Assembly (NCBI GenBank): GCA_947496175.1
Contig: CANMBU010000003.1
Span: forward strand, 588,334 to 652,333
DNA length: 64,000 bases
Direction of reading: 5' to 3'
Source: an uncultured Roseovarius sp.
GTDB lineage: Bacteria; Pseudomonadota; Alphaproteobacteria; Rhodobacterales; Rhodobacteraceae
Shown: in pieces, positions 46,157-55,444 of the stretch
Position numbering within the stretch: position 1 is the stretch's first letter
Layout: the number at the start of each line of letters is the position of its first letter
Made by a program: the position numbers and the translations under genes
Notes under the pieces: generated by a model
What the model saw: only the letters and a program-made list of their open reading frames with translations
The model's database searches: none
Told to the model about the DNA's origin: nothing

Positions 46157-46942
46157 TCAAAGCGCTGTCCAGCCACCATCCACGCTGATCGTTGTGCCAG
46201 TGATCTGCTCGGCGGCTGGTGAGCACAAGAACGCCACCGTACCGCCCATCTGTTCGACCGAGGCCATCTGCTTGGACGGCTGACGCTCCAGAAGCACCTC
46301 GCGGATCACCGTCTCGCGGTCCATGCCGTATTTTTCCATCGTGTCAGGGATTTGCTTTTCCACCAGAGGCGTCATCACATACCCTGGGCACACCGCGTTG
46401 CAGGTGATGGGCTCCTCGGCCGTCTCTAACGCGGTGACCTTGGTCAGCCCCACAATACCATGTTTCGCCGCCACATAGGCCGATTTATAGGGACTCCCGG
46501 TGAGGCCATGGGCGCTTGCGATGTTGATCACCCTGCCCCATCCCCGTTCGCGCATATGCGGCAAAGCGGCTGCCGTGGTGTGAAAGGCCGAGCTGAGATT
46601 GACAGCGAGGATCAGGTTCCATTTGTCGACCGGAAAATCTGGAATGCCGGCCACGTGCTGGACCCCGGCATTGTTCACCAGGACGTCACAGCCACCAGCC
46701 GCCTCAATGAGTGCATGGCACGCCTCCGGGTCGCCCATATCGGCGGCGACAAATTCAACCTCGGCGCCGGTGTCCTGCCGGATTTTTTCGGCGCATTCCT
46801 CACAGGCATCTCGCTCGACGCGACCGTTCAGGATAATACGCGCCCCCGCTTCGGCCAGCGACGTGGCGATCCCAAGCCCGATGCCAGAGGTGGATCCGGT
46901 GACAACGGCGGTTTTGCCTTTCAGGGACATATTGAGTGACAT
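46157..46942 (-). CDS. bdhA: 3-hydroxybutyrate dehydrogenase (SDR family)
   Basis: NAD-dependent oxidation of D-3-hydroxybutyrate to acetoacetate, part of PHB/ketone-body use. Classical SDR of 261 residues: TGSTSGIGLGIA nucleotide loop, NNAGVQH, catalytic Ser in NIASAHGLTGSPYKSAY, with Tyr-x-x-x-Lys as YVAAKHG. The HVAGIPDFP and C-terminal TGTTISVDGGWTAL fit BdhA. ATG 46942 has GAGAGG seven bases upstream and is preferred over 46963. Confidence 0.88.
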   Translation of the reverse strand: MSLNMSLKGKTAVVTGSTSGIGLGIATSLAEAGARIILNGRVERDACEECAEKIRQDTGAEVEFVAADMGDPEACHALIEAAGGCDVLVNNAGVQHVAGIPDFPVDKWNLILAVNLSSAFHTTAAALPHMRERGWGRVINIASAHGLTGSPYKSAYVAAKHGIVGLTKVTALETAEEPITCNAVCPGYVMTPLVEKQIPDTMEKYGMDRETVIREVLLERQPSKQMASVEQMGGTVAFLCSPAAEQITGTTISVDGGWTAL

Positions 46943-47051
46943 GACGATCCTCTCGATGTTCATCTTGGTTGACTTGCCTTAACCAAGTTGGCCCGCAGAG
47001 GAAATGCTCAACCCTTCACAAAAGCGCAATTGGATTTGGAATGGCTGCGGC

Positions 47052-47127
47052 AAAAAAAACGCCGGCACGAAGCCGGCGTTAAGTTATTGAGGCAGGTTTC
47101 ATACAGGCAAGAAACCTATCGAGCAGT
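47052..47127 (-). ncRNA. Candidate small RNA upstream of bdhA
   Basis: Minus-strand promoter TTGGAT (47162-47157), 17-base spacer, TATAAA (47139-47134), then a transcript of about 76 bases. It has an internal stem AGGTTTC/GAAACCT (about 47091-47115) with a 10-base loop, and ends in AACGCCGGC/GCCGGCGTT (47059-47080) followed by eight T. Separate from bdhA, whose start is 110 bases further on. No family recognised. Confidence 0.55.
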
Positions 47128-47241
47128 AACCCCTTTATAAGCAATTCATTTCTCTGATCCAAGCTAAAAGTTTGAAAACATGGAAAAGCGCAACTACGTT
47201 CAAAGCCAAAGAAACAAGGGCTGAGCAGGATTGTTGCCCAT

Positions 47242-49077
47242 ATGACACCAGATTTTTTCCCACGCGCAAGGCGTCTGATCGCTTGTTTTTTCGTGTTTTG
47301 CGCGCTTGGCGGCACCGCGCAAGCCGAACCATCGCATGGCATAGCTATGTATGGCGATCCTGCACTGCCCCCAGATTTCGTGTCTCTGCCCTACGCCAAC
47401 CCCGATGCGCCCAAAGGCGGGCGGCTGGTCACCGGCAATGTGGGCAGCTTCGACAGCCTGAACCCCTTTGTTCAAAAGGGCACGCCGCCCTGGCAGTTAA
47501 GATTTCTAACGCACGAATCCCTGATGGGCCGCTCCTGGGACGAGCCGTTCACGCTTTACGGTCTTTTGGCCGAATCGGTTGAAACCGGCCCGAATCGCGA
47601 GTGGGTGGAGTTTACCCTGCGCCCGGAGGCGCGATTCTCGGATGGAAGCCCGGTGACGATCGAGGATGTGATCTGGTCCTACGAGACATTGGGCAGTGAA
47701 GGACATGGCCGATATCGCAGCTTTTTGCAGAAGATCGACAAGATCGAAGCCACCGGTCTCAACTCTGTTCGGCTGACGTTTAACACCGATGATCGCGAAC
47801 TGGCTTTGATCGCCGGACTACGCCCGATTCTCAAAAAGGCGCAGTGGGAGGACAAGGTGTTTGCCGAAGCCTCGATCAATGACGTGCCCATCGGCAGCGC
47901 GCCCTATGCGGTCGCCGATTTTGAGGCCGGGCGGCATGTCACGCTGAAACGGAACCCGGATTATTGGGGGGCGGATTTACCCCTGCGCCGTGGCACGTCA
48001 AATTTCGATGAAATCCGGATTGAGTTTTACGGTGACGACACCGTGCTCAAAGAGGCGTTCAAGGCCAAGGCGGTGTCTTTTGTGCGTGAACTGAACGCCG
48101 AGAAATGGGCGACGCAATATGATTTTCCGGCCGCGCAAAATGGCGAGATCACGCTAAGCGAAATCCCCCATTCCAAACCCTCCGGCATGACCGGGTTCGT
48201 GATGAACACCCGGCGTGCGCCGCTGGATGACTGGCGGGTGCGTGAGGCCCTTATTCATGCGTTCAATTTTGAGTTCATCAACGACGCTCTGACCGGCGGG
48301 CGTCAGCCCCGGATCACCTCGTATTTCTCAGGGTCTGAGTTGGGCATGCTTGAAGGCCCCGCTGAGGGACGCGTGCGCGCATTGCTGGAACCTCTGAAGG
48401 ATGATCTCCTGCCCGGCGCGCTAGAGGGCTACACCCTGCCCCAAAGCGACGGCTCCAAACGCAACCGCGCGAATATTCGCAAGGCGGCAGATCTTTTGGC
48501 CGAGGCGGGCTGGACCGTGCAGGACGGTCAGTTGCAAAACGCGGATGGCGACGCGCTGGAATTGACAGTGCTCTTGCGGCAGGACGGGCTTTTGCAGCAG
48601 GCCACGGCCTACATGGAAATCTATGCGCGCGCGCTGGAACGGCTGGGCATCACCTTGACCGTGGAAACCATCGACAGCGCGCAATATGCCGAGCGCGAAC
48701 GCAGCTTTGACTTTGACCTGACCTTTTTCCGCCGCTCCATGTCGCTCAGCCCTGGCAATGAGCAACGGTTCTATTGGGGTAGCGATTCCGCCGATGTCAC
48801 CGGAAGCCGCAATCTGATGGGTATGACCTCCCCCGCCGCTGATGCGATGATTGACGCGATGCTGGCCTCTGAAACCCGCGAGGAGTTTGTCGCGGCGGTG
48901 CGCGCGCTCGACCGAGTGTTGATTTCAGGTCGCTATGTCATTCCGATTCATCAATATTCCATTGGCCGAATTGCCCATCTGACCGACTTGACCTATCCTA
49001 AGGACCGACTGCCGGTGTATGGGGACGGTGTTTGGTTCCTCCCCGAAGTGTGGTGGTCCAAAGCAGAAGAAAAATAA
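47242..49077 (+). CDS. Family 5 solute-binding protein (YejA-like peptide binding)
   Basis: Periplasmic binding protein of 611 residues. Signal peptide (ends ...GGTAQAEP), the YejA/microcin C-type opening HGIAMYGDPALPPDF and YANPDAPKGGRLV, and the SBP_bac_5 motifs FTLRPEARFSDGSPVTIEDV and MTGFVMNTRRAPLDDWRVREAL (the latter about 312-333, read in two parts). Usually encoded with two permeases and an ATPase (yejBEF); none follows here, so its transporter partners lie elsewhere or downstream genes were lost. Confidence 0.87.
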   Translation: MTPDFFPRARRLIACFFVFCALGGTAQAEPSHGIAMYGDPALPPDFVSLPYANPDAPKGGRLVTGNVGSFDSLNPFVQKGTPPWQLRFLTHESLMGRSWDEPFTLYGLLAESVETGPNREWVEFTLRPEARFSDGSPVTIEDVIWSYETLGSEGHGRYRSFLQKIDKIEATGLNSVRLTFNTDDRELALIAGLRPILKKAQWEDKVFAEASINDVPIGSAPYAVADFEAGRHVTLKRNPDYWGADLPLRRGTSNFDEIRIEFYGDDTVLKEAFKAKAVSFVRELNAEKWATQYDFPAAQNGEITLSEIPHSKPSGMTGFVMNTRRAPLDDWRVREALIHAFNFEFINDALTGGRQPRITSYFSGSELGMLEGPAEGRVRALLEPLKDDLLPGALEGYTLPQSDGSKRNRANIRKAADLLAEAGWTVQDGQLQNADGDALELTVLLRQDGLLQQATAYMEIYARALERLGITLTVETIDSAQYAERERSFDFDLTFFRRSMSLSPGNEQRFYWGSDSADVTGSRNLMGMTSPAADAMIDAMLASETREEFVAAVRALDRVLISGRYVIPIHQYSIGRIAHLTDLTYPKDRLPVYGDGVWFLPEVWWSKAEEK

Positions 49078-49111
49078 AATCAGGCAAACCTTTCTGAGTG
49101 AGGCAAGGACA

Positions 49112-49225
49112 ATGAAGAAGATCGCACTTCTCGCGCTGGTGGCGGCGCTTGCAGGCTGTGGCACAGTGGAAGGCTTCGGGCGGGACCTTTCCAGCGCATC
49201 GCGCGGTGTGCAAAACCTGTTCTGA
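49112..49225 (+). CDS. Entericidin-family lipopeptide
   Basis: A 37-residue lipoprotein: MKKIALLALVAALAGCGTVE with lipobox LAGC, then a short Ser/Arg tail (GFGRDLSSASRGVQNLF). This is the entericidin A/B pattern, small membrane lipopeptides of stress/toxin-antidote type. Only one copy here. ATG 49112 lies 34 bases after the binding-protein stop. Shorter than usual ORF cut-offs. Confidence 0.75.
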   Translation: MKKIALLALVAALAGCGTVEGFGRDLSSASRGVQNLF

Positions 49226-49635
49226 ATTTTCAGGATCAACTTTATGGGTGAACCCGCGCTTCTCTTTGAGAGGCGACGGTTGTGCTGTGTTTAGAGCGTG
49301 GGCGATGAGTGTTGGTGTTGATTAGGTCGAGGTCAGCTGTGCGGACTTAGCTGTCATAGCCAATTGGAGTGCGAAGCCGCGTGATGGCCAGACCGCGGGG
49401 TGGCGACCTGCTATCAGATCAGATCACTTTATGGCAGCCAAGCCTGCAAATTCATTGATCGAAGCGCCCACTTTGACCAATCGCCAGCCCCGGGGGCGGT
49501 CTGGCGATCGCGCGGCGGCGCTACGCGCCTTGATTCCGCGCGAGAGGAGTCATTTTGGGCTCAAACCAGCCCTTCGTACAATCTGCAGCTTGAAAGCTGG
49601 CCTGTTTGGCTGGGCAGTTCCACCCTTCCCGCCCT
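49226..49635. other. Gene-free stretch with inverted repeats
   Basis: 410 bases with no convincing gene on either strand. ATCGCCAG and CTGGCGAT (about 49483-49511) form a hairpin, followed by GGCGC-TAC-GCGCC-type stems; CCAGACCGC (49391) recurs inverted as GCGGTCTGG near 49497. Could be degenerate coding DNA or a repeat remnant; nothing identifiable. Confidence 0.4.
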
Positions 49636-50250
49636 TCACTCCCCCAACTTGGCCTTCAACCTTGCGTTCTCCTCTCGCAACGCGGCCAGTTCTTGTTGGA
49701 ACGGCGTCAGGATGGGTTGCAGCTCTTCCATGGTGAGTCGCACGGGCAAATTCTGTGGGCAGTTCCAGTCGAAGCCTTCTACCTTGATGACCACGGCCCG
49801 TTCGGGTCGTGCCTTGTAGCTGTCATCATGCAGCTTGGCGATAAGCTCCGGATCATCAGACAGGCTGGCATGCCCCAGGATCTTGACCCGCGCAGAATTT
49901 GGATAGTCCACAAGGATCATGGCAACCCGGTCATCTCCGCTCAGGTTGCCGGTGCTGATATACTGCCGGTTGCCGCGAAAATCCGCATAGGCCAGCGTCT
50001 GGTCATCCAGCACCTTGAGAAACCCGCGCGGCCCGCCGCGAAACTGCACATAGGGCCAGCCGGTTTCGCTGACTGTGGCCTGATAGAAGCCGTCGCGCAT
50101 GGCGATGAACTGAATTTCGTTTGGCCCAAGCCGGTTGTCCTGTGGCGCCTCAGGTGCAAGCACCCTCTCGTACATGCGTGCAGAGCCTTGCTCTTGCTGT
50201 ATTTTCTTGACGGCATCCGTGAAGGCCAGTTCGGCAAAGGCTTTGGCCAT
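49636..50250 (-). CDS. Pyridoxamine 5'-phosphate oxidase-fold protein
   Basis: FMN-binding split-barrel (PPOX) protein of 204 residues. Family marks are IQFIAMRDGFYQATVSE, YVQFRGGPRGFLKVLDD, FRGNRQYISTGNL and PNSARVKILGHA. A short coiled coil (ALREENARLKAKL) ends it. Such proteins reduce or bind flavin/F420/haem substrates; specificity unknown. Ends the hfq-hflX side of the block. Confidence 0.8.
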   Translation of the reverse strand: MAKAFAELAFTDAVKKIQQEQGSARMYERVLAPEAPQDNRLGPNEIQFIAMRDGFYQATVSETGWPYVQFRGGPRGFLKVLDDQTLAYADFRGNRQYISTGNLSGDDRVAMILVDYPNSARVKILGHASLSDDPELIAKLHDDSYKARPERAVVIKVEGFDWNCPQNLPVRLTMEELQPILTPFQQELAALREENARLKAKLGE

Positions 50251-50309
50251 TTGGGTGTCCTCTATCTACTGATAGATTGAGATATGGGATTGCACTTAGA
50301 AAACCCAAA

Positions 50310-51584
50310 TCACAACCCAGAGAATTGCGCCTTTTGTTTCTCATTCCAGCGCACGGTCAGGGTATACCCCTCTTCGGTCTGCTCTTCTTCCTCCACCAGA
50401 CCCTTTTCGAAAAGCCAAGCGCGCTGACGGCCAGCCTCAAAGCCCAGTTGCAAGGTTTCCTCCTGGGTTTTGCCCGCCAACGCGACAACAATTGCGTCAG
50501 ACAGGGCTTGCATCCCCTCGCCTGTCACGGCGGAGAGTAATTGCACGTTTGCATGACGCGCGGCCCGGTTCCCGACGACCTGACGCGCATCATCATCCAG
50601 TAAGTCGATCTTGTTCCACACCTCGATCTGTGGAGTGGTCTCAGCCACGCCGAGGCTGTCGAGTATCTCAGTCACATCCCGCGCCTGCTCTTCGGTCTCG
50701 GGATGCGAGATATCGCGCACGTGACAGATCAGGTCCGCGGCGGTGACTTCTTCCAGCGTGGCGCGGAAGGCGGCGACAAGCTCGGTGGGCAAATCACTGA
50801 TGAAGCCCACAGTGTCGGATAGAATGACCTCCGGCCCGCCACCTGGCAGATTGATCTTGCGCATGGTGGGGTCCAGTGTGGCAAAAAGCATGTCCTTGGC
50901 CATCACCTCGGCCCCGGTGAGGTGATTGAAAAGCGTGGATTTGCCAGCGTTGGTGTAGCCCACAAGAGCCACAATCGGGAACGGCACCTTGGCGCGCGCT
51001 TCGCGGTGCAGGCTGCGGGTTTTGACAACCTTGTCCAGTTGGCGGCGCAGGCGCACCAACTGTTCATCAATGGCGCGGCGGTCCGCCTCGATCTGTGTCT
51101 CGCCAGGACCGCCGACGAAGCCAAGCCCACCGCGCTGCCGTTCCAGATGGGTCCAGGCCCGCACAAGCCGCGTGCGCTGATAGCTGAGTGCTGCCATTTC
51201 GACCTGCAACACGCCTTCTCGGGTGGCGGCGCGATCGCTGAAGATTTCTAGGATCAACCCGGTCCGATCAAGCAGTTTAACCCCAAGCGCCTTTTCCAGA
51301 TTGCGTTGCTGCACAGGCGTCACCGGTCCGTCGATCAGGACAAGTTCAAGCTCTTCCGCATCGACCAGAGCATGGAGTTCCTCAACCTTGCCTTTGCCAA
51401 AGAGCACCCCCGGGTGCGGCCGCGTGAGACGCACAACAGTGCCGCCGCAAACCTCGATCCCTGGCAAGGCATGTGCCAAGGACACAGCCTCTTCGAGGGC
51501 ACGCGACGGATCGCGGTCCTTGTCCTGGTTCGGAATGTCAGGATGCAGCACCCAGGCCCGGGTGTCTGCGCCATCAGACGGCAT
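50310..51584 (-). CDS. hflX: GTPase HflX
   Basis: Ribosome-associated GTPase (424 residues) that splits stalled 70S ribosomes under stress. N-terminal HflX domain with RLTRPHPGVLFGKGKVEEL and LDRTGLILEIF, the helical linker GGPGETQIEADRR, G1 GYTNAGKST, G3 DTVGF and G4 NKID. ATG 51584 overlaps the hfq stop (TGATG), the classic hfq-hflX pairing. Confidence 0.97.
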   Translation of the reverse strand: MPSDGADTRAWVLHPDIPNQDKDRDPSRALEEAVSLAHALPGIEVCGGTVVRLTRPHPGVLFGKGKVEELHALVDAEELELVLIDGPVTPVQQRNLEKALGVKLLDRTGLILEIFSDRAATREGVLQVEMAALSYQRTRLVRAWTHLERQRGGLGFVGGPGETQIEADRRAIDEQLVRLRRQLDKVVKTRSLHREARAKVPFPIVALVGYTNAGKSTLFNHLTGAEVMAKDMLFATLDPTMRKINLPGGGPEVILSDTVGFISDLPTELVAAFRATLEEVTAADLICHVRDISHPETEEQARDVTEILDSLGVAETTPQIEVWNKIDLLDDDARQVVGNRAARHANVQLLSAVTGEGMQALSDAIVVALAGKTQEETLQLGFEAGRQRAWLFEKGLVEEEEQTEEGYTLTVRWNEKQKAQFSGL

Positions 51585-51823
51585 CAAGTCGCGTCGTCAC
51601 CATCATAAAGGTTCACGGGTTGAGACGGCATAATCGTGGACACAGCGTGTTTGTAGACAAGCTGTGACTGGCCGTCTCGGCGTAGCAGGATACAAAAATT
51701 ATCAAACCATGTGATGACACCCTGAAGCTTTACGCCATTAATCAGGAAGACAGTGACCGGAATCTTGGTCTTTCTCACCTGGTTCAGGAATGCATCCTGT
51801 AAATTTTGTCGATCTGTCGCCAT
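51584..51823 (-). CDS. hfq: RNA chaperone Hfq
   Basis: Hexameric Sm-like protein, 79 residues, that pairs sRNAs with mRNAs. Sm1 runs from [16 protein letters not shown] to NFCILLRR and Sm2 is [10 protein letters not shown]; residues Gln8 and Tyr/Lys-His of the proximal face are present. Short acidic tail. Relevant to the three sRNA candidates in this window. Confidence 0.98.
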   Translation of the reverse strand: MATDRQNLQDAFLNQVRKTKIPVTVFLINGVKLQGVITWFDNFCILLRRDGQSQLVYKHAVSTIMPSQPVNLYDGDDAT

Positions 51824-51957
51824 CGTTTAAAAAAGCCTTTGTTATTGCGGACATCCTTGGTGGATGCCTCCTCTCCCTCGGGCCGAGTATGGAGTGGGTG
51901 GTTCAGAGTTTCCAGCCCAAAAATCAATTCCCTACCAAGCTGTGTCGCGGGACGGTG

Positions 51958-53478
51958 TCAATCGCGCCACAATCCGGGGTTGAAAAGCGCGATGATGGCC
52001 AATGTCTCCATCCGGCCCAGCACCATAGCGGCCGAAAAAACCAGCTTCGCCGCAGCACTCATTTCAATAAGATCAATGGGGGTGTCGGCAGCCGCCTGCG
52101 TCAGAGGGCCAGCAGTCGCCAGTGCCGCAATGGTGAGCACCAGAGCGCTTTCCAGATCCTGACCGAGCGCCGCCATGATCATGGTCACAATCGCCAGGCT
52201 CAAAGCAAAGAGCATAAAGAAAATCCACGCGATAAAAGCCCCACGTTTGCGGATACGTCGGCTAGAGGAACTGGCGCGTCCAACTGAGGACGGATGAATG
52301 AGCCGTTCCATTTCGCGTCTGCCATTGAGGTATAGCGCGTAGACACGCAAAAGCTTTACACCACCTGCCGTGGTTGCGACCCCGCCCCCCAATATGGCCA
52401 ACCCCAACAGCACAAGCCCCGGCGTGCCAAGTCCCGACCAGTCGCGGGCCGTGGCCCAGGATGCGCTCTCGAAACCTGTGGTGGAGAGGAACGACAGGAC
52501 GGTGAACATGCCGCCCCATAGCGCGTTGACAGCGTCTGAAAAGCTCTCAACCTCATCCACTTCCAGCGCGGCAAGCCAGTGGCGCGAAAAAAGCAGGAGC
52601 GGCACGCCGACAACCAGGGCCATACCAATGCGAAATTCGGGATCCTTCCAAAGACTCGCGCGTGTTGTGTTCATCGTGTCGGTGGAAAAGGTCAGCCGCG
52701 ACAGAGCAAAGAGCATGAAGAGAAAGATGACCGCCTCACCTGCAAAGCCCGACGTGGCATTCTCCACCCCGCCAACCGAGGAAATACCGCTGGTGGACAT
52801 CGTCGACATGGCGTGAACAGCCGCCGTCAAAGGGGCATCACCACTAATGAGAAGCATGATCCAAAGCGCGCCTGTGAGGCCAATATAAATTGGTGCCAGC
52901 TCTTTGGTCACTTGTGCCAATCTCCGCGCCGATGTGGCGCGTTCGAACCGTGCGGCGCGGAGATCTCCCTGACCGGGTTCGCTGGACACCGTGACCTCAA
53001 AACCGCCAAGGTACATCGAGGCCAGCACTGCCGAAGCTGAAACCCATATGAGCAAGCCGCCCAACCATCCCACAATCCCCCGCCACAAATGCAAGCTGTC
53101 CACCAAACGCTCTGGTCGGTCAAAGAGTGTGGCCCCCGTCGTGGTCAGGCTCGAAACCATCTCTACATAGGCGTTGAGATAGCTGGTGGTCTCCAGACCC
53201 TCATAGAACGGCAAAGCCAGAAAGAGCGGTAAAACCGTGTAGGCCAGAAAGAGGGATGCGAGGTTTTCAAGGTCAGAGTTTTCGGGGCGTTTGCGCCCGG
53301 ACATGGCCACAGCGATGGTGATCACCAGAACAAGGCCCAATATACTGGAATAGAAAAACGCCTGCGCCACCGAATGATCCTCGATCACCAGCGCATGCAG
53401 CCCCGGTATCAACATGGCAAGACAGGACAAGCCTGTCAGGACAAGGATCAAAGGATAGCTAAGCAGGCGCGTTGTCAT
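51958..53478 (-). CDS. trkH: Trk potassium uptake protein TrkH
   Basis: Potassium-translocating membrane subunit of 506 residues with four pore repeats: SSLTTTGAT, MSTMSTSGISS, LSFLSTTGFES and a fourth, degenerate one (AALATAGP) near the C-terminus. Each P-loop holds a filter Gly. It follows trkA by 12 bases. Confidence 0.95.
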   Translation of the reverse strand: MTTRLLSYPLILVLTGLSCLAMLIPGLHALVIEDHSVAQAFFYSSILGLVLVITIAVAMSGRKRPENSDLENLASLFLAYTVLPLFLALPFYEGLETTSYLNAYVEMVSSLTTTGATLFDRPERLVDSLHLWRGIVGWLGGLLIWVSASAVLASMYLGGFEVTVSSEPGQGDLRAARFERATSARRLAQVTKELAPIYIGLTGALWIMLLISGDAPLTAAVHAMSTMSTSGISSVGGVENATSGFAGEAVIFLFMLFALSRLTFSTDTMNTTRASLWKDPEFRIGMALVVGVPLLLFSRHWLAALEVDEVESFSDAVNALWGGMFTVLSFLSTTGFESASWATARDWSGLGTPGLVLLGLAILGGGVATTAGGVKLLRVYALYLNGRREMERLIHPSSVGRASSSSRRIRKRGAFIAWIFFMLFALSLAIVTMIMAALGQDLESALVLTIAALATAGPLTQAAADTPIDLIEMSAAAKLVFSAAMVLGRMETLAIIALFNPGLWRD

Positions 53479-53490
53479 GGCCGGTTCGCG

Positions 53491-54867
53491 TCAGAAAAAG
53501 TCGATCGAGACCTGAAGCAGTTTCTCAACCTCTGCCACATCATCGGCCATGGCAAAGATCACCACCGAGTCGCCCGCTTCAATGCGCATACTGCCCTCAG
53601 GTTTCAGTGTTTCTCCATTTCGCAGGATACCCCCGACAAGCACGCCTTCTGGAAAGTCGATGTCTCGGATCGCGGAGCCTGCAATGGTGGAGGTCGACAG
53701 AACTTCGGCTTCAATCACTTCGGCCTCGGCATCACCCACCGAATAAACGGCGCGCACGCGGCCATGGCGGATATGGCGTAAAATCGAGCTTACAGTTGTG
53801 GCGCGCGGGTTGATGTAGGCGTCAATGCCCAAGGGCTCCATCATCGGAATAAGCGTCGGGTCGTTGATCAGAGCAATCGAATAAGGACAGCCCTCTGCCT
53901 TGGCGCGCACAGCGGCGAGCATGTTGGTCTTGTCGTCATCCGTGACCGACAACACAGCGTCGGCGCGGGTGATCCCCGCCTCCTCTAAAAGCTGCGCATC
54001 CAGCCCGTCGCCGTTAAGAACAATTGTACGCTCCAGCACATCGGCTGCGCGCTCCGCGCATTTGCGCTCGCGCTCGATGACTTTGACGCGGGTGCTTTTA
54101 CCTCGCTTTTCAAGGGATTCAGCCACGGCAAGACCGATGTTTCCGCCACCAATAATCACCAGCCGCTCTTGCTTGCGCTGTGTCTTGCCAAAGATTTCCA
54201 ATGTACGCGGGATATCCTCGACATGGGCAAAAACATACGCATCGTCACCGGCAAAAATCTGGTCACCCGCCTCCGGAGCGAAAAGCCGCCCCTCACGACG
54301 AATGGCCAAAACCACGGCGCGCAGGGTAGAAAACAGGTCGGACAACTGCCGCAAAGGCGTATTGATGATCGGGCAATCTTCACCCACGCGCAGACCCACA
54401 AGCTGAGCGGAACCGTCCAGGAATATCTCGGTATCAAATGCCGCCGGGGCCGCCAGCCGCTGTAATGCAGCCTCGGCCACTTCGCGTTCGGGGCTGATCA
54501 CCACATCAATCGGCATGTGATCGCGGCGGTAAAGATCGGAATAGATTGCGTCAAGATAGCTTTGAGAGCGCAACCGCGCGATCTTGCGGTTGATCGAAAA
54601 AACCGAATGCGCCACCTGACAGGTCACCATATTGACCTCGTCGGAATAGGTCGCGGCGATGATCATATCGGCATCGCGCGCGCCTGCGCGGTCCAACACG
54701 TCGGGATAACTGGCAAACCCGGTTATCCCTTGAACATCAAGAGTTTCTGTTGCGCGGTGCACCAAATCGGGGTTGTTGTCGACGACAGTCACGTCGTTCT
54801 TTTCCCCCGAAAGATGCCGCGCAATCTGCCAACCCACCTGGCCGGCACCGCAGATGATGACCTTCAT
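53491..54867 (-). CDS. trkA: Trk potassium uptake regulator TrkA
   Basis: Peripheral gating subunit of Trk, 458 residues: two RCK units, each with a Rossmann NAD site (MKVIICGAGQVG at the start, VIIGGGNIGLAVAES near residue 232) followed by TrkA-C domains. ATG 54867 opens the conserved N-terminus; the longer frame from 54927 is not family sequence. Paired with trkH. Confidence 0.95.
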   Translation of the reverse strand: MKVIICGAGQVGWQIARHLSGEKNDVTVVDNNPDLVHRATETLDVQGITGFASYPDVLDRAGARDADMIIAATYSDEVNMVTCQVAHSVFSINRKIARLRSQSYLDAIYSDLYRRDHMPIDVVISPEREVAEAALQRLAAPAAFDTEIFLDGSAQLVGLRVGEDCPIINTPLRQLSDLFSTLRAVVLAIRREGRLFAPEAGDQIFAGDDAYVFAHVEDIPRTLEIFGKTQRKQERLVIIGGGNIGLAVAESLEKRGKSTRVKVIERERKCAERAADVLERTIVLNGDGLDAQLLEEAGITRADAVLSVTDDDKTNMLAAVRAKAEGCPYSIALINDPTLIPMMEPLGIDAYINPRATTVSSILRHIRHGRVRAVYSVGDAEAEVIEAEVLSTSTIAGSAIRDIDFPEGVLVGGILRNGETLKPEGSMRIEAGDSVVIFAMADDVAEVEKLLQVSIDFF

Positions 54868-54967
54868 GGCATATGCCTCACAGTCGCCCCGGACCCGTTG
54901 CATGACAGATGGGTGCAGACGGGTCAATTGCTTTGTCGTTCACCCTCGTTTGGGTTAGTTTAAAGAT

Positions 54968-55438
54968 ATGAAACGGTGTCACAGTCTGATTTTACTGGCC
55001 TCTGCGGTGTTTCTCGCCGGATGCTTTCCCTTGAGCCTTTACTACAAGGAGGGCGTCGAGGTCTCTCGCATAGACAGCGATCTGGCCCGTTGCGGGGTTT
55101 TCGCTCTCAGAGAGGTGCCAAAAGACATTCGCAGGCGGTACATTCCACCGGTTTATGACTATCGCCGCTTTTGCAACAGCTCGGGTCATTGTACGGTTCA
55201 ACGTGTCCTGATCCGGCCTGGCAAGTGGGAAAGCTATGACGCCAATGAGGGTCTGAGATCTACCGTCCAGGCACAATGCATGGCAGAGCGCGGATATGCA
55301 AAGGTGCGCGTGAACGCCTGTAGCCCGGCGGTTATTGAGCAGACGCAAATCACGTCAACGCGTGTACTGCCACCTCTCGCACCCAACTCATGTGCGATCC
55401 GTATCAAAGGTGGCAAGTATCAGATCGTGACGCCGTAG
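54968..55438 (+). CDS. Small lipoprotein, unknown, inside the ntr-trk block
   Basis: A 156-residue lipoprotein with signal and lipobox (LILLASAVFLAGCFP). The mature part has six or more Cys (RCGVF, RFCNSSGHC, AQCMAERGY, VNACSP, NSCAIR) and conserved-looking Tyr/Arg; probably outer-membrane or periplasmic with disulphides. No family recognised. It is the only gene on the plus strand within the otherwise minus-strand ntrX-trkA segment and ends seven bases from the ntrX stop. Confidence 0.75.
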   Translation: MKRCHSLILLASAVFLAGCFPLSLYYKEGVEVSRIDSDLARCGVFALREVPKDIRRRYIPPVYDYRRFCNSSGHCTVQRVLIRPGKWESYDANEGLRSTVQAQCMAERGYAKVRVNACSPAVIEQTQITSTRVLPPLAPNSCAIRIKGGKYQIVTP

Positions 55439-55444
55439 CGCCTC

